Part shown: positions 27,406 to 39,570 of the stretch, one piece after another
Numbering within the stretch: the first letter of the stretch is position 1
Layout: every line of letters starts with the position of its first letter
NCBI GenBank assembly: GCA_963070105.1
Contig: OY718808.1
Span: 8,768,898 to 8,832,897, forward strand
Source of the DNA: Litomosoides sigmodontis
Taxonomy: Eukaryota; Nematoda; Chromadorea; Rhabditida; Onchocercidae
Length of the DNA stretch: 64,000 nucleotides
Direction of reading: 5' to 3'
Notes under the pieces: model-generated
Seen by the model: only the letters and a program-made list of their open reading frames with translations
Told to the model about the DNA's origin: nothing
Databases searched by the model: none
Made by a program: the position numbers and the translations under genes

Positions 27406-29768
27406 ATGAGTTCGTCATCGATTGGCTTAGTATTGCGGCTTACATCATTGTTGCTAATGCTTTGCACTTGTTACTGCGTGGAGTGGGATGCATCGAATTA
27501 TCCTAATCCGACAGCCGGTGACTTCAGACAGTGTCGTATGCGAACGGTAGCAAGTATATGTGATCCGGACGAGGTGTTGACCGAATCACAACGGTACCGA
27601 TTGAATCATGAGCTACATCAGCTAGAATCTCGAACTCGACAGGTTCATAATTTTTATTATAAAGCATACGATGTGGGCTATCATTACCTTTAACGTAGTG
27701 ATAATATTATCACTATCTTTATCATTATGCTTTACGCTTATCGTTAATGCTACAATTTACACATTGATCACAATCATTTTTTTCCTTCGAAAAATTAGTT
27801 TTGCCGAAAATTTTCACGATTCAAAGGAAGCGAATAAATACAAATTTATCGTATTAATTGCTTATTAAACTGTCAGTATAATTTAATTAATGAATGAAAA
27901 ATAAATTTACATGCAGATACTTTGTCTCATTTAACACTCGATTTATAGGATCATGCACAATCATTTTGTGAAAAAAAAGGAATTACAGCAGTAATGGCTA
28001 TTGCAAAAAATATTCGTGGAAGTTCTGAAGCGGTAAATCAATTGCTAAACTTGTAATTACAATTAATAGAACGAATAGAAGTTTTAGTTGGACTTGTTTT
28101 TTCCGAGTAAATTCAGTCTCTTTGATTTTCTCAATGCTTGGGGTGATAAAGTCAAAAAAAATATTCTTATTTATTTTTTCCTTCACTCATAAAGTTACGA
28201 TAAGAAAGTGAGATTTATCACTTATCATTAAATGATCATACATAAATTTATTAATGAGAAAACATGAAATGAGAGAAAAGAAGTGTTGAAGGCTGTGAAA
28301 GAAATGGCAAATGAAATTCTTCGAAAATGGACATTAGATAATCAATGTCAGAAATCAGTGGTTTTCGTTGCTGCAACTGAAGATCGTCGATTTTGGGTAG
28401 CACGTGATGCACATGTTCCCGTATATGCACAAGAATTTACGCAAATATTCAAATCACAAGTAAACTATAATTTTTCTTTTATACATATATGTATATTACT
28501 CTTCCCAGTACGTAAAACATTTGAAGAATAGATGAATTGAGTATATTATTGACTGATTATTTATCAATCATCAAGTAATGAGCATTTTTTAATTCAAAAA
28601 GGACAAATACACTAAATTTTATCTGATTATATTTTGTAAAAGATAGTACTATAGGTTCTCTTTAATGCTTGTCAAATTTCAAATGTAGCAGATTATTGTG
28701 GATTAGTTAGCAGTGTTTGGATGAATGCACAATTATTTTTCTCGTTTATGTTATTTATTTTATTATTTCATTATTGTTATTATTATTAATTATTAAATTA
28801 TTAAATGTTGTGATAACGGTATAATCTGAAGCACAACAATAGATTTCAGTATAACAAATATCATATGTGCTTCTTGCATATATAATTGTGCCTTCATGTG
28901 ACATCACTTTGTATTGAAGTAAAACAAGTATTATTTCAAATCACTAGGTGTTTCTTTTTTTACGAAAAGAAAAGTAAAATAGCAGGAGTGATGGTCGATG
29001 AGATCTTTGACAGTAAAATCAACCACTGGTAAAATGGTGTAAATTTTTAATTAGTAAATGAAACAGTTCATGGATCAGTGATTGATCGGTTAATTAATTG
29101 ATCGTTTTTCTTTTTTGATGACGAATGAAGTGATGTTGCAGAAGCAACTTTTTCAACAAGGTGACTATTCGCAAGCACTGGCCAATATAGTACAACAAAC
29201 ATGGGAGAAAGCTATATCAAAGCAAGGAAGTGCACAAGCACCAAGCGGCCCGAGCGGTTTTTCTCCTCCGCCGTCTCGTGGAACTCCTGGCAAAAAACAC
29301 GAAGGTCTTTTGCCGCACATACCGCTTTGGCTCTGGTTCCTATTAATCTTCATTATTTTACCTCTCTTGTGCTGTTGTTGCGTGTGCTACTGTTGCTGTT
29401 GTCGTAAGGGTGGTGGTGGTGGTAGCAGCAGCAGTCCACGAAGACAGAGGCCCACCAGTGTTGAGAGTGGTGGTAGGATGCCAATGGGTAGCCATAATTT
29501 CGGAAGAGGTTTTGGTGGTGGAGGTTTCAACAATTTGCTGGGTAGTCTTGGAGGTGTTGGCCTAGGTCACTTAGCTGGTCAACTTTTAAATGGCGGTAAA
29601 CATCGCAATTTCCCCAGCGCTCCAGGTTATCAGAGTGGTGGTGCTTATCCTGCAGCACCATTTCAACCTGGTGGAAGTTACAATGATAGCCGTGGTACTG
29701 GTACGGGTGGTAAAGGACTTTATCCAGCGGTTTCTGTGGCTGATCAAGGTGGCGGAGGTGGATGGTAG
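27406..29768 (+). CDS. TPM-domain single-pass membrane protein, MOLO-1 type
   Basis: Resembles the nematode family that includes C. elegans MOLO-1, an auxiliary protein of levamisole-sensitive acetylcholine receptors at the neuromuscular junction. Exons: 27406-27642, 27949-28032, 28274-28459, 29142-29768; 377 aa. Residues 1-25 are a signal peptide (LRLTSLLLMLCTCYCVEW). A TPM (DUF477-like) ectodomain spans about 35-165, with SICDPDEVLTESQRYRLNHE, GITAVMAIAKNIRGSS and VVFVAATEDRRFWVARDA. A Pro/Ser linker follows, then one membrane segment at about 229-250 (IPLWLWFLLIFIILPLL). This runs directly into a cysteine cluster (CCCCVCYCCCC) and a Gly/Ser-rich cytoplasmic tail ending GGGGGW. An acceptor-like tctttcag two bases before the ATG suits spliced-leader addition. 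The acceptor of exon 3 (aaatgag) is weak, so up to a few residues there are uncertain. Several paralogues exist in nematodes, so I assign the family, not the orthologue. Confidence 0.86.
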
Positions 29769-32232
29769 ATAATGATCCAGTACAATTCCTTTACTTCTCC
29801 CTTTCTCTGTAGTGAACTAGTTTATCTCGCCTTTTGCAACCGTAAGTAACGATCTATCTCATCTTATAAATATCATGTATATAATAAATCTTTGGTGCTT
29901 CTCTTTATCCACGAGTAAGGACTGCAGCGATGTGTTAACTATTTATCTTAGAGGACGACATTATTCGGAATGATAGCATCAAGTATTTTGCGTCGAATAA
30001 AAATTATTCGTGATAATCAAAGTGAGATTGTCAATTATATCAGCAAGAAATTATATTAGAAGAGAAACTAGCAAACATCTATCTTGTAGTTTATTGGACT
30101 ACGTGGTATGCCTTCTTTTTTAGGAATGTAATTTAAAAAGACATTACCTATAGTAATATGTACTACATCTCTTTGTTACGTAATTTAATTATCCTGTGAT
30201 TGTAATTTAAACATACTGTGCTTGTTTCAAACGTTAATGTATGCCTCTGTGGTGTACATTTTCTAGGATGTTCTTTACTAATTTGTTACTAGTGGATTTC
30301 CAGTAAATTAATTATCAAACTAAATTGAAGTGAGGAAAGAATCAAAAAAAAACCAAATCAAAATTCGAATTTTCTGTAAAATTATTTTCGTTGCTTCATT
30401 TGCATATTTTGATAATTAATTTACTTTTAAAAATTTAATCGCATTTTAAATTTAATCGCATTTTTTTTCTCTCCTTTTGTCATCAAATGGTATAGCAAGG
30501 AGGCTTCTGGAAGGGATGGAAGAAAAGTGATAATGACGTGTACATTTCAATGTTTTACCCAAAGTACTAAATTTCAACACTGTGATCATTTCACGTACCT
30601 GTAGCACACTTCTTGTTATAAAAGAAATGCTTTGTGACTTGTCGCACTTCTTACGAACAAGCAGACAGAAAACCTTTCTTGACTAATATAATTAACAGCA
30701 GTAACTTATTTCATGCAATTCAATTCCAAATTCTACTTGTGAAAATTAACTTTGCGAAATTTTCTAAAAATTATCAAAAAAAAATTGGAAAAAACTTCGA
30801 ACCACATCCTTTTCTTTTCCTTTAGGGTTCAAGCACTATCGTTTACATACAAAGAAATTACATGTTAGCAATGCGATATTGGAATAAGACAGTGTGTAAA
30901 GACAACTAAGAACTTATTTAACAGCTAACTATAAACAGTAAACAAAATGACAATTCAGCGAGGGAGAAAAAAAAAATGAATTCCAAGACGAAAAAAAAAC
31001 TATGAGATCGTGGACATTAATTATGAGAGGAGATCCTATGCTACTCGAGAATGCACCACTAATAAAGCATTTTAAAGAAATATGTATACACGTGTAAAGG
31101 TATATATTACTAATATTGAACTCTCCAACAATTTACAGCAAACATAATTAATCAAAATCATCTCATTTATTACATGCAAATATTTCAAAGTCAAAAAGAA
31201 AATGATAAAAGCGAGAAAGACGATAACTGTACGCTTGATGGTCAAACTCTTTTTGGTAAAGCATCTTGTAACAAGCATATCCCAAATGAAAAGATTTTGC
31301 TGCATCTTCTAAGGTAAACACATCCAAAGACACAAACCGATATGCCTTTCACCAATATGAAATAAAAGTGATAAACCACCAACCATTAGGAAATGTTAAA
31401 AATACTTTTAAAGAGAATATATATGGTTTGAGTACGAATGAAGACGTTGCAAATCTATTTATAGCTTATCTACTGGACACATCTAACGTATAGCCAATCA
31501 ATCAACTTCTGCAAAAGAAAGTGATAACATCACCACTTATCATCATCTGCTATTAATTTACAACAATGCCGACGGTAACAGCTATGCGAAAAGTAAGGAA
31601 GACCGGTTGAGCATGAAGACTGAATACCTTAAGATAAGAAATTTGGGAGAAAGAGAAGGAAAAAGCGATTACGTCTTGTTTCCTCTATTTCAAAAATTGT
31701 GTGACGAAAATGCAATTCTATTTGCTTAATTAAAATCAACGTCAATCTACGTGATAAAGCAAGCAATAAACGAAGGTAGAATCACAATAAAATATTTTTA
31801 ACGTTTTCACCTAAAATTCTCTATTCTCAAGAAACTCTTTCCTTATCTATCAAGAAAGATTATTCACTACAATCATCATTATTAGCCTGAAAAATGATCT
31901 CTATTTTTAATAAGGCTTATTCCATATTATCCAATGCAGTTCTTTGAAAAAATCAGTATGCCACACTTTTCAATGATGTAGAAAAAAGTACTATTTACCG
32001 CTTAATACCAGTTGAATAAGTACTCCATATTTTTAACAATTCAAGAAATTTTCGCACTTTTCAAAACTATGACAAGAGATCTCACAACTTATTTTCCCCA
32101 GATCTATTTGATAGTTATAATAAATTACTTCAAACAGAACGTGAATCTTGAAAGATGTAGCGAAATCGTAATCTAAAGTCAATATACAGATTAAAAAGAT
32201 GAAAGTGCATGAAAATACAACACATTCTAAAT
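29769..32232. other. Convergent intergenic region between TPM gene and RGS gene
   Basis: About 2.5 kb holding the 3' UTRs of two convergent genes. An AATAAA at 29883-29888 (+) lies 115 bp after the TPM stop codon. There is a short direct repeat of TTTAATCGCATTTT near 30433-30462. No exon chain or RNA gene is visible. Confidence 0.45.
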
Positions 32233-35200
32233 TTAAATAAGCGTAGCTGATGTCACCGAAGAAGTTACGACAGCAGAAGGGGTGCTAGATGCCACTCCAG
32301 CTCCCGATCTAGCAACATTAGCTGATGCTGTCATTTGCGCTTCGCGACGAATCATGCTGGACGAGAAACCCGGTAAATTCGGAAAACGGATGCCTATTTC
32401 ACGTGCTATCTTCACTGATACCTGAAATGCATATCTTTTTTATTTTCACCCATTTTTTAAATAATTAAACAACTGCTCAAAATCACAATTAGTTAAACAT
32501 CACATTAAGGTTGTCGGAACGGCTGTGGAGCTCTATCTAATTAACAAAATTATCACCACACCAACCATTTACCAAATTTTCTAAAACTTGAACCGTTCAT
32601 TAGCTCCCTCGTTTCGTCAAAAAATAGGACACATACGCAAATTTCTTTTCTATTCTCCCCTGAATTTGAATTTCTAAATTCGAAAAATTAAATATTCTGA
32701 AGAAAATAATATCAAAAAATTGAATACAAAACAATTAAAACTAGAAAGCCGTAAGTGTCAGAAATAAAATCCAAAACAATGCACGAAACACGAAGAAGCG
32801 AAAGATGGGATGAAATCAAAGATTGATTTGTTAAAAACGAACATTTGAAATCAAAATGCATCAGGTATTCTATTTGATGCATTCAGTATTTCAATTTGTC
32901 AACTCATGCCTAAATTCGTGTTTGGCGGGTGCACACATAGGTTAAGGTGCAAAGGAGCCTGAGCGGAACGGATTTAACGCAAACACACATACCAATTATT
33001 TGATAATAGGAAAGCAAAAAAATAAGAAAGTGGAAGAGTTAAAAGCAAAAGCGCCACCTCAATCCTACCTGTAAAGTACAGGTTAATTTAAAAAAGAATG
33101 GGATGCGAAAGAAAATGAAACGAGCAAAGATTAATCAATACCTACATGATGTGGTGTAATAACTCTTTCAGCCACCGAAGGTGAAAAGAATGTAGAGCTA
33201 AGGAAACTGAGGATTCCCGATGAAATGCTGTTTCAGCTGAAGGACGTCGTGTTAATGATGATGATGACAGCCCTGATAGAGGAACTCATGGTAATATTGT
33301 CGAAGTAGCGGAAACAGCTGTAGCTTCAGGGGCTGTGTTAATATTAATTATAACAGTACGATTGTTCCTGTAGCGGTACCACCGGCAATACGTGTGTTGC
33401 GTGAAATCTTCCGTGATGCTTTGCGTGCGATCAACGTTGAGAACGGGGCAATTCTCTAAAAAACGAAGTGGAAAAAGAAACAAACAGAAATGAAACGAAA
33501 TGAAAGAAATATTAAAAAACCAAGATGAAAACAAATTAACAAATGAAAAGCTAACAGGGGCATTCAACGAGTTGTTATTAAAATAATGAGTCTGAAATCT
33601 ACTAAGTCAATGAAATAAAGCATAGTCAATGTACTATCCGTTATTATCAGATAGATTAACACCCTATCTCCTATTTAAGTGCGTGCTAACTGTCGACTTC
33701 CACCCTTCGTCATAGTTCATGATAACGATCATTTCAATATCACAAAATAGCATAAGGTTTATAAATCTTCAAAAAGCATAATGGAATTAACTACTGAAGC
33801 GAACCGAAAGATAAAGATACCTGTCTGTTCATAAATCATAGTTCCATTCAGCATTAAACAAGCTTATTTTTGCATGTTAATCATTAATACGAAAAAATAA
33901 TTAACAAATGCTACGCTAAAAAATAAATGAAGAAATTCGAAAATCACGTAAATGACATATTTACAACAACTTCAATTGATATATCCGCAAATTTATAGTA
34001 AGAATTTAATAACTGCTGCATTCCAAACATGCTTTTTATTAAAGGAAAAGAAGAAACTGTGCAAGACGATGTAACTACCCATAAATCGGAAACAAGATAA
34101 CATGAAATAAAAAACAAAAGGATGAAACAACATTTCTCAATAGAAAACTTTTCCTAAATTCTACTTTAGCTCACTGTAGGACTCATTTTGTGCAGAATTT
34201 GCAAACATGTATAATAACATGAACAAAAAAGATTGCTTGTCCACAAACATATGTTAAACCAACTACAATGAAAAAGCAATTGACAGAAGATACTAACGAC
34301 ATGGAACGAACACTTTCTATGCTAAATTCCATTTTCGGACAATATAACAAAATCGTTCACTTAAAATCATTTTTACTGTTCATGCTTTAAAACCAAGATT
34401 ACCTTCTTTTTCGACTGATTGAGCAACTCCCTATAGTTCTCAGAACGCAAAAATCGCTGATAACTGTCGTTTTTCATCAGACAAAAGATATGATCCTGAA
34501 ATGTACACCACCTTTGTGCGAATGAAACTGCCTTTTGACATCATTTACTTTAAGCCCCCACTGTTACATACTAATAATGTAAAGCAATTGTATGATTTGA
34601 TCCATCAAGAAGTGAAATCACGATCAACTATCGCTTCCTGGTTCAGCCGAAAGTTGCTAATAGTCCAAAATGTAATTTTCACCAAAACTTTGAGATGACG
34701 TACGTGCGTGGATGCTGAACATACTCTTTTGAATGTAAAAAGTAACTGAAATTTCTGCTCGTCAAACATAAACATCTTTTCGAAAATGCTAAGGTTCATA
34801 ACAACGCGATGAAATGAAAAAGAAAATAATTGCATTCTTACCGCAGCCTCATCAAATGACCAACGGTTTGGATTTTTCAAATTCTCTTCCGTCTGATCCA
34901 TCACTTTACAATCAATATTAACCGGTGATGTTGCATTTTTATCAATGAATTCATTGTATATTTCTGTTACTAACACAGGTACCATACGACATGCACATTT
35001 CCGTAATTTTTGAACCTAAGCGAAAGAAATTTTCCGTGATTTGGTGACAAATCAAGATAATTAAGAAAACGACAATTTAATAAACTACATAACTTGATAA
35101 ATAAAACTGATATTATCACTGGTAGCTGATATTACGCTATTACGATATTACCAATTATAAACTTATAGCCCATCGAAAATTCCCTTCCTCATTACCCAAC

Positions 35201-38200
35201 TAAGAACTAAAAAAATTTTCCTTCAAATCAATCCCACAAGACATGAATTATCTGGAAAACTCTCATATCACATCATTTGTCATCAAATAATAAACGATTT
35301 AATCTCGATAAGAAACATGACAAGTGAAATTAACAGTGAACATTTCCTTTCAAAAATAAAATTCCGAAAACGATAGCTTACCTGCCACCAAAAGCGTAAG
35401 TTTTCCCCAGAATACTCCTTGTCAGCGAATTTTTGTAACGTTTCTCTGCCTATTTCATCGCATAATAATTCTTCAAAACTTTCTTCCCATAATTTTAAAC
35501 GACGCATCGATACATCGCCAGTGCTGCACGGTAAACGCACCCCATATTATAATACCGCGAACATTTCTCTTCATTAGTGGAAAAGAAAACAAAAATTCCT
35601 CTCGTATAATGCTCTTCCCTCATTTTGAACTTGTGAAGTTATATCAATGCAATAAATCAAAGCTTATATAGCAAATGCTTACCAAATTAGATAGAAATTA
35701 TGGATTATTACCCAATTCTTTGATATAACCTATCGCCTAATGACTCACAACTCCACTAAAAACCTTTCAATATAGCAACAATTGTAGTCTACACAACACC
35801 TTTTTCATGTTTAATTTTTTAATAACATTTTCGTACATTTTGTCATGTTGCCAATAATCGACCGTGTCAGAAATCCACGGATTTGAATGACTCTGGAAAG
35901 GATCAACCGCTGTTCCAGGTTGGGTTAGAAATGGATCGAAAACTCGACGAAGCTCGAAGTATTGCAAATAACTGAAGGAAAACATGTGTTAACGTAAAAA
36001 ATCAAACGTAAAAAATCAAATTATTTACTTATACATGATTTTTCCCTTCCTCTAATTTGGTAACTGATAATTGAAGATGACAAATAATCAACGAATAACA
36101 AAAGATGAAATCTTGTCACCGAGAAACTTGAAAGTCCTTGAAAGTTAATGTTCAAAAAAAAATTAAGCAAACTAGATGTCAGTAAATTGAGTGTGTTTAA
36201 GAAAAGATTTGAAAGTGTATTTGTGTTAACGGAATAAGGTAAAGGGGAAAAACCTACTTCTCGATAATTTTAGATGTTTTCAGAACATTCTTCGTTAGCC
36301 GTGCTTCTAAAGTACTAATCTGAAAACAGTGCTATATGTTTGGAAAAGTACGAAAGGGATTTTTCCCTTTAGTAGTAGTATGCAAAGAGCATTTTCGGCA
36401 TTGTGGCAATTTTAACGCTACAGAATGAGATGCAATGAAAACGAAGTACTGAAACTATAAAAATCATAAGAAGCTAAATTGAAACTGAATATCAGCATAT
36501 GCTTAGATGAGAGACCAACAGAAAGTTAATCATATTGCTTATATGTAAAAAGTGCATAAATTTGATTGCTTGCTTGATTTAAAAATAACTTTTGTCTCCT
36601 CTCACGACATTTATAATAGCCTTGTAACACTGTAATACATTATTTCTAAAATACTCTATATCTCTTATAAAGAGACTGATGCTTATCACTGAACATCCTT
36701 TATCAAGCACAATCCACACACCTCCTGCTTTAATGTATCCTGCGGTCGAGTAGATCGTCTAATGCCTGGTCTTTGGTTATAATGTAGCACTGATGATGAT
36801 CGTGACAAGTGAGAGGATGCTTCTTGACTCATCGTAGAGAAAGATCCATTGTTAGTCGCACTATTTAAAATGGAACCTGAGCAAGAAGGCGTTTGTGCGG
36901 CTGCATGTGCAGCTGCAGCTGAAGTTGAATACGGTAAAGTAACATTGGAAGACGATGCAACAGCAACGTGGGTGGATGAACTATATTTCGGTCGTCCTAT
37001 AATTCATTAGTCGCATAACTTTCACTAATGTTCAGAAACTGTAACGAAAATACCTAAAATTCTGCCAGGAAAGCGGAAACTCTTCCCATTTGCAAAACCC
37101 AATATTTAGGAACAATGGACAAAAAATCTTTTCCCTTTAGTGGCTTATTTATTCCCATTGTTTTGAATAAAAACTGTAACGAAAATACCTGATATTCTCA
37201 TCATCATACCTGACTTCGATAGTTTCCGGAAATCAACTTCTGTAGTGTTTACACAACCTGGGACAGGTCTATGAACATCCCAAAAAGCACGCTCTTGACT
37301 GTCCAAAATTTGTCGTTCTTGACGGTCACGTTTTTTGTCAACTCTAAAACAAACATCTGCCAATTCGAAGCAATAAAAAAAGTGCGCAATTTTCAACTGT
37401 GGAAGGAAAAAAAACTGCGAAAGATAAGAATGTTCAGAAGTATTGCAAAAATATCATCTGATATTCAATAACTCACTTTTTTAAATCCAGATATTCTACG
37501 ACAATTTGCTCTACTAATACTAATTTGAATATCGCAAAGATACGACTGATAATGAGGATGACAAATCGAGAATTGAAAATACGAAGTTTTAAAATACTGA
37601 CTGATGCAGAAAGATAAAACTATTGTAATTGGAAATGATATGCGTCAAAAGCAAATACCTGTATTGAGCTTCGGCTTGCATAAAAATAAATTCCCACTTC
37701 CGGCTGAACATTTTTTGCAACTTTGCTAAATTCTCCGCCTCAAAATCCTCTAATTCCAAATGTGCCTTATTTTGCATAGTGCGTTTACACAAATATACGG
37801 CTGCAATCAATGAGAAAAAATCTTAAGATAAAATCCCTTTCCAATAAAATCGACAAAATTATGACACAAAGATCTGTTCCGATCGATCAAAGTGACAGAC
37901 ACCACGCAAAGATTAATTCATATGCTTGCAGCAAGTATATGAATTGTTCTAGACAAGCAAACTTCTCAACAATTAAACTTGATATCCTACTGCCTCTTAA
38001 ACATATCGATTGAACCCCATAGAAAACCTCAATAACATCAGTGATTTTGGAAGGATTACGACAATCTTTATAACAACTAGGAAAATCCCCATGTGGATGA
38101 GAAGTGAAATCGATCAAATGACATTAATTTTTTTTCAAGACGACGAATCCATCATGAAACAGCACTATGCTTTATGGATTAAGGAACGAGAAGATAACAG

Positions 38201-39537
38201 AGAAGCAAATAACCAACCGTAATCCATATTTTCCGGTTCCCAACAATTTGATGGCCAGAAATAAGGAGTTTGAAATCGATAAAATGTCCCGTCATTTTTC
38301 ACAGTTAAGACATGATCATCAATTTGAAACAAATAACCATGAGAGGCGATTAAATGAGACAAATGAAGTGCATCAGCTGAAACAAATTTTTCTTCCATAA
38401 CTTATTCTTTTAACTCGTATAATATAATAGCTTAGCCAATTAACATCATCATTATCATTATTATTACCACTAATAAAAACTGTTTGACTGCAGCAAGTAG
38501 TCAAAATACTTCTATGTCATGCAAAAATCAGTTCGATGATCATCTCAAAGGTAACATTCAAAGATGTCTTATGATGTCAATTATGTACCTATTTAATTCA
38601 TCTTTTAGTCGAATCGGTTTACCTTATATTTGGAAAGTCAACAACACCTAACTATTAGTACGAAACTTACAACTCATCCACATTAAAGTGTACCTGCAAA
38701 CTAAGCATATTCAAATAGCTTCCGAGCTAATGCAAAAATTCTAGCAGCTACCATATGGATATTGCAATATGAAAAAAAAATCAAGGAATACGATGGGAAA
38801 AACATACCGATATCCGTCATATTCATATTTTTCATAATCCAAGCAACGAGATCTTGACCGGTAAAGACAGAAGGAATCTGAAAAAATAGGAGTAAATAAA
38901 AAATAAATGAAATAAAGTAAAAATTAGTGCAAGTGATCGGGTCTCATTCCATTAATTACTAAGTTTAATTATTTATAAATTTATTAAGCACTTTTTTTTA
39001 CTTTCAATGATATTGCAAAAAATAAGATTGACTGCATAAATATAAAATTATTGTTAAAGGATAAAATCAAGGAACTCATACTCTGTGAGCTTACTGCTAG
39101 AAGTACGTCGTCATTTATGTACACTAATAAAAGAAAAAATACGCTACAAAATTTTACGTTATTAGACGAAATTGCTGATCAGATTTCACCACGTAATGAT
39201 TATTTTCAAATATTTGATAGGAGAAGGGATATCAATGCTATAATATAAATCCTATTTACGAAGACGTAAATAGTTATCCAAAAATTACGCTTTTTTTTTA
39301 AAACATGAACAATAATAACTAAACATTTGCAAAATGCAATAATAAGAAAAAAGGGAAGAATGAAAATGGAGGAAAAAATACCTTTGTCAGGAAACTCTTG
39401 ACAGTCTTAACAGGTACTCCATTTTCAGGATCTAACATTGTTTGTACCAAATTTTCCAATTTTTGATAAATCATATGATTTGGATGAACCATTCTTTTTT
39501 CACTACTTGCATTAGCTCGTAATCTTAGCAATGCCAT
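32233..39537 (-). CDS. egl-10: R7-family regulator of G-protein signalling (DEP-DHEX-GGL-RGS)
   Basis: GTPase-activating protein for Galpha-o/q signalling that acts as an obligate complex with Gbeta5 through its GGL domain. Exons: 39537-39382, 38877-38808, 38376-38218, 37800-37659, 37343-37210, 36996-36722, 36319-36258, 35971-35798, 35523-35382, 35015-34842, 34495-34403, 32421-32233; 589 aa. The DEP domain (about 20-105) shows [32 protein letters not shown] and [22 protein letters not shown] carries [24 protein letters not shown] and [20 protein letters not shown] Ser/Ala-rich linker (about 220-312) precedes the GGL ([25 protein letters not shown]). The RGS domain follows ([50 protein letters not shown]). 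These match vertebrate RGS6/7 and C. elegans EGL-10; the sister EAT-16 is the alternative for the symbol. The join 35798/35523 needs a gtgttg/gttgtg donor choice; only the 35798 end keeps frame. Start chosen: ATG at the head of the first DEP exon. Confidence 0.93.
33348..33455 (-). CDS. egl-10: Alternative last exon of the R7 RGS gene
   Basis: Between the exon at 34495-34403 and the last exon at 32421-32233 is another acceptor (cgttttttag) followed by 35 codons and TAA (33350-33348), also phase 0. It encodes a short basic tail, starting [20 protein letters not shown]. Use of this exon would give a 562-aa isoform and end translation before the distal tail ([19 protein letters not shown]…). R7 genes in other animals are known to have several C-terminal splice forms. 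No transcript evidence is available here. Confidence 0.5.
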   Translation of the reverse strand, partial: RIAPFSTLIARKASRKISRNTRIAGGTATGTIVLL

Positions 39538-39546
39538 TTATTTTTC

Positions 39547-39570
39547 CCTCTCTCTCTCTCTCTCCCTCTC
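39547..39570. repeat. egl-10: (CT)n tract next to the RGS start codon
   Basis: A CT-rich run, GA-rich on the sense strand of the RGS gene, ends about 10 bp upstream of the ATG at 39537. It is either in the 5' UTR or in the core promoter. Confidence 0.8.
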
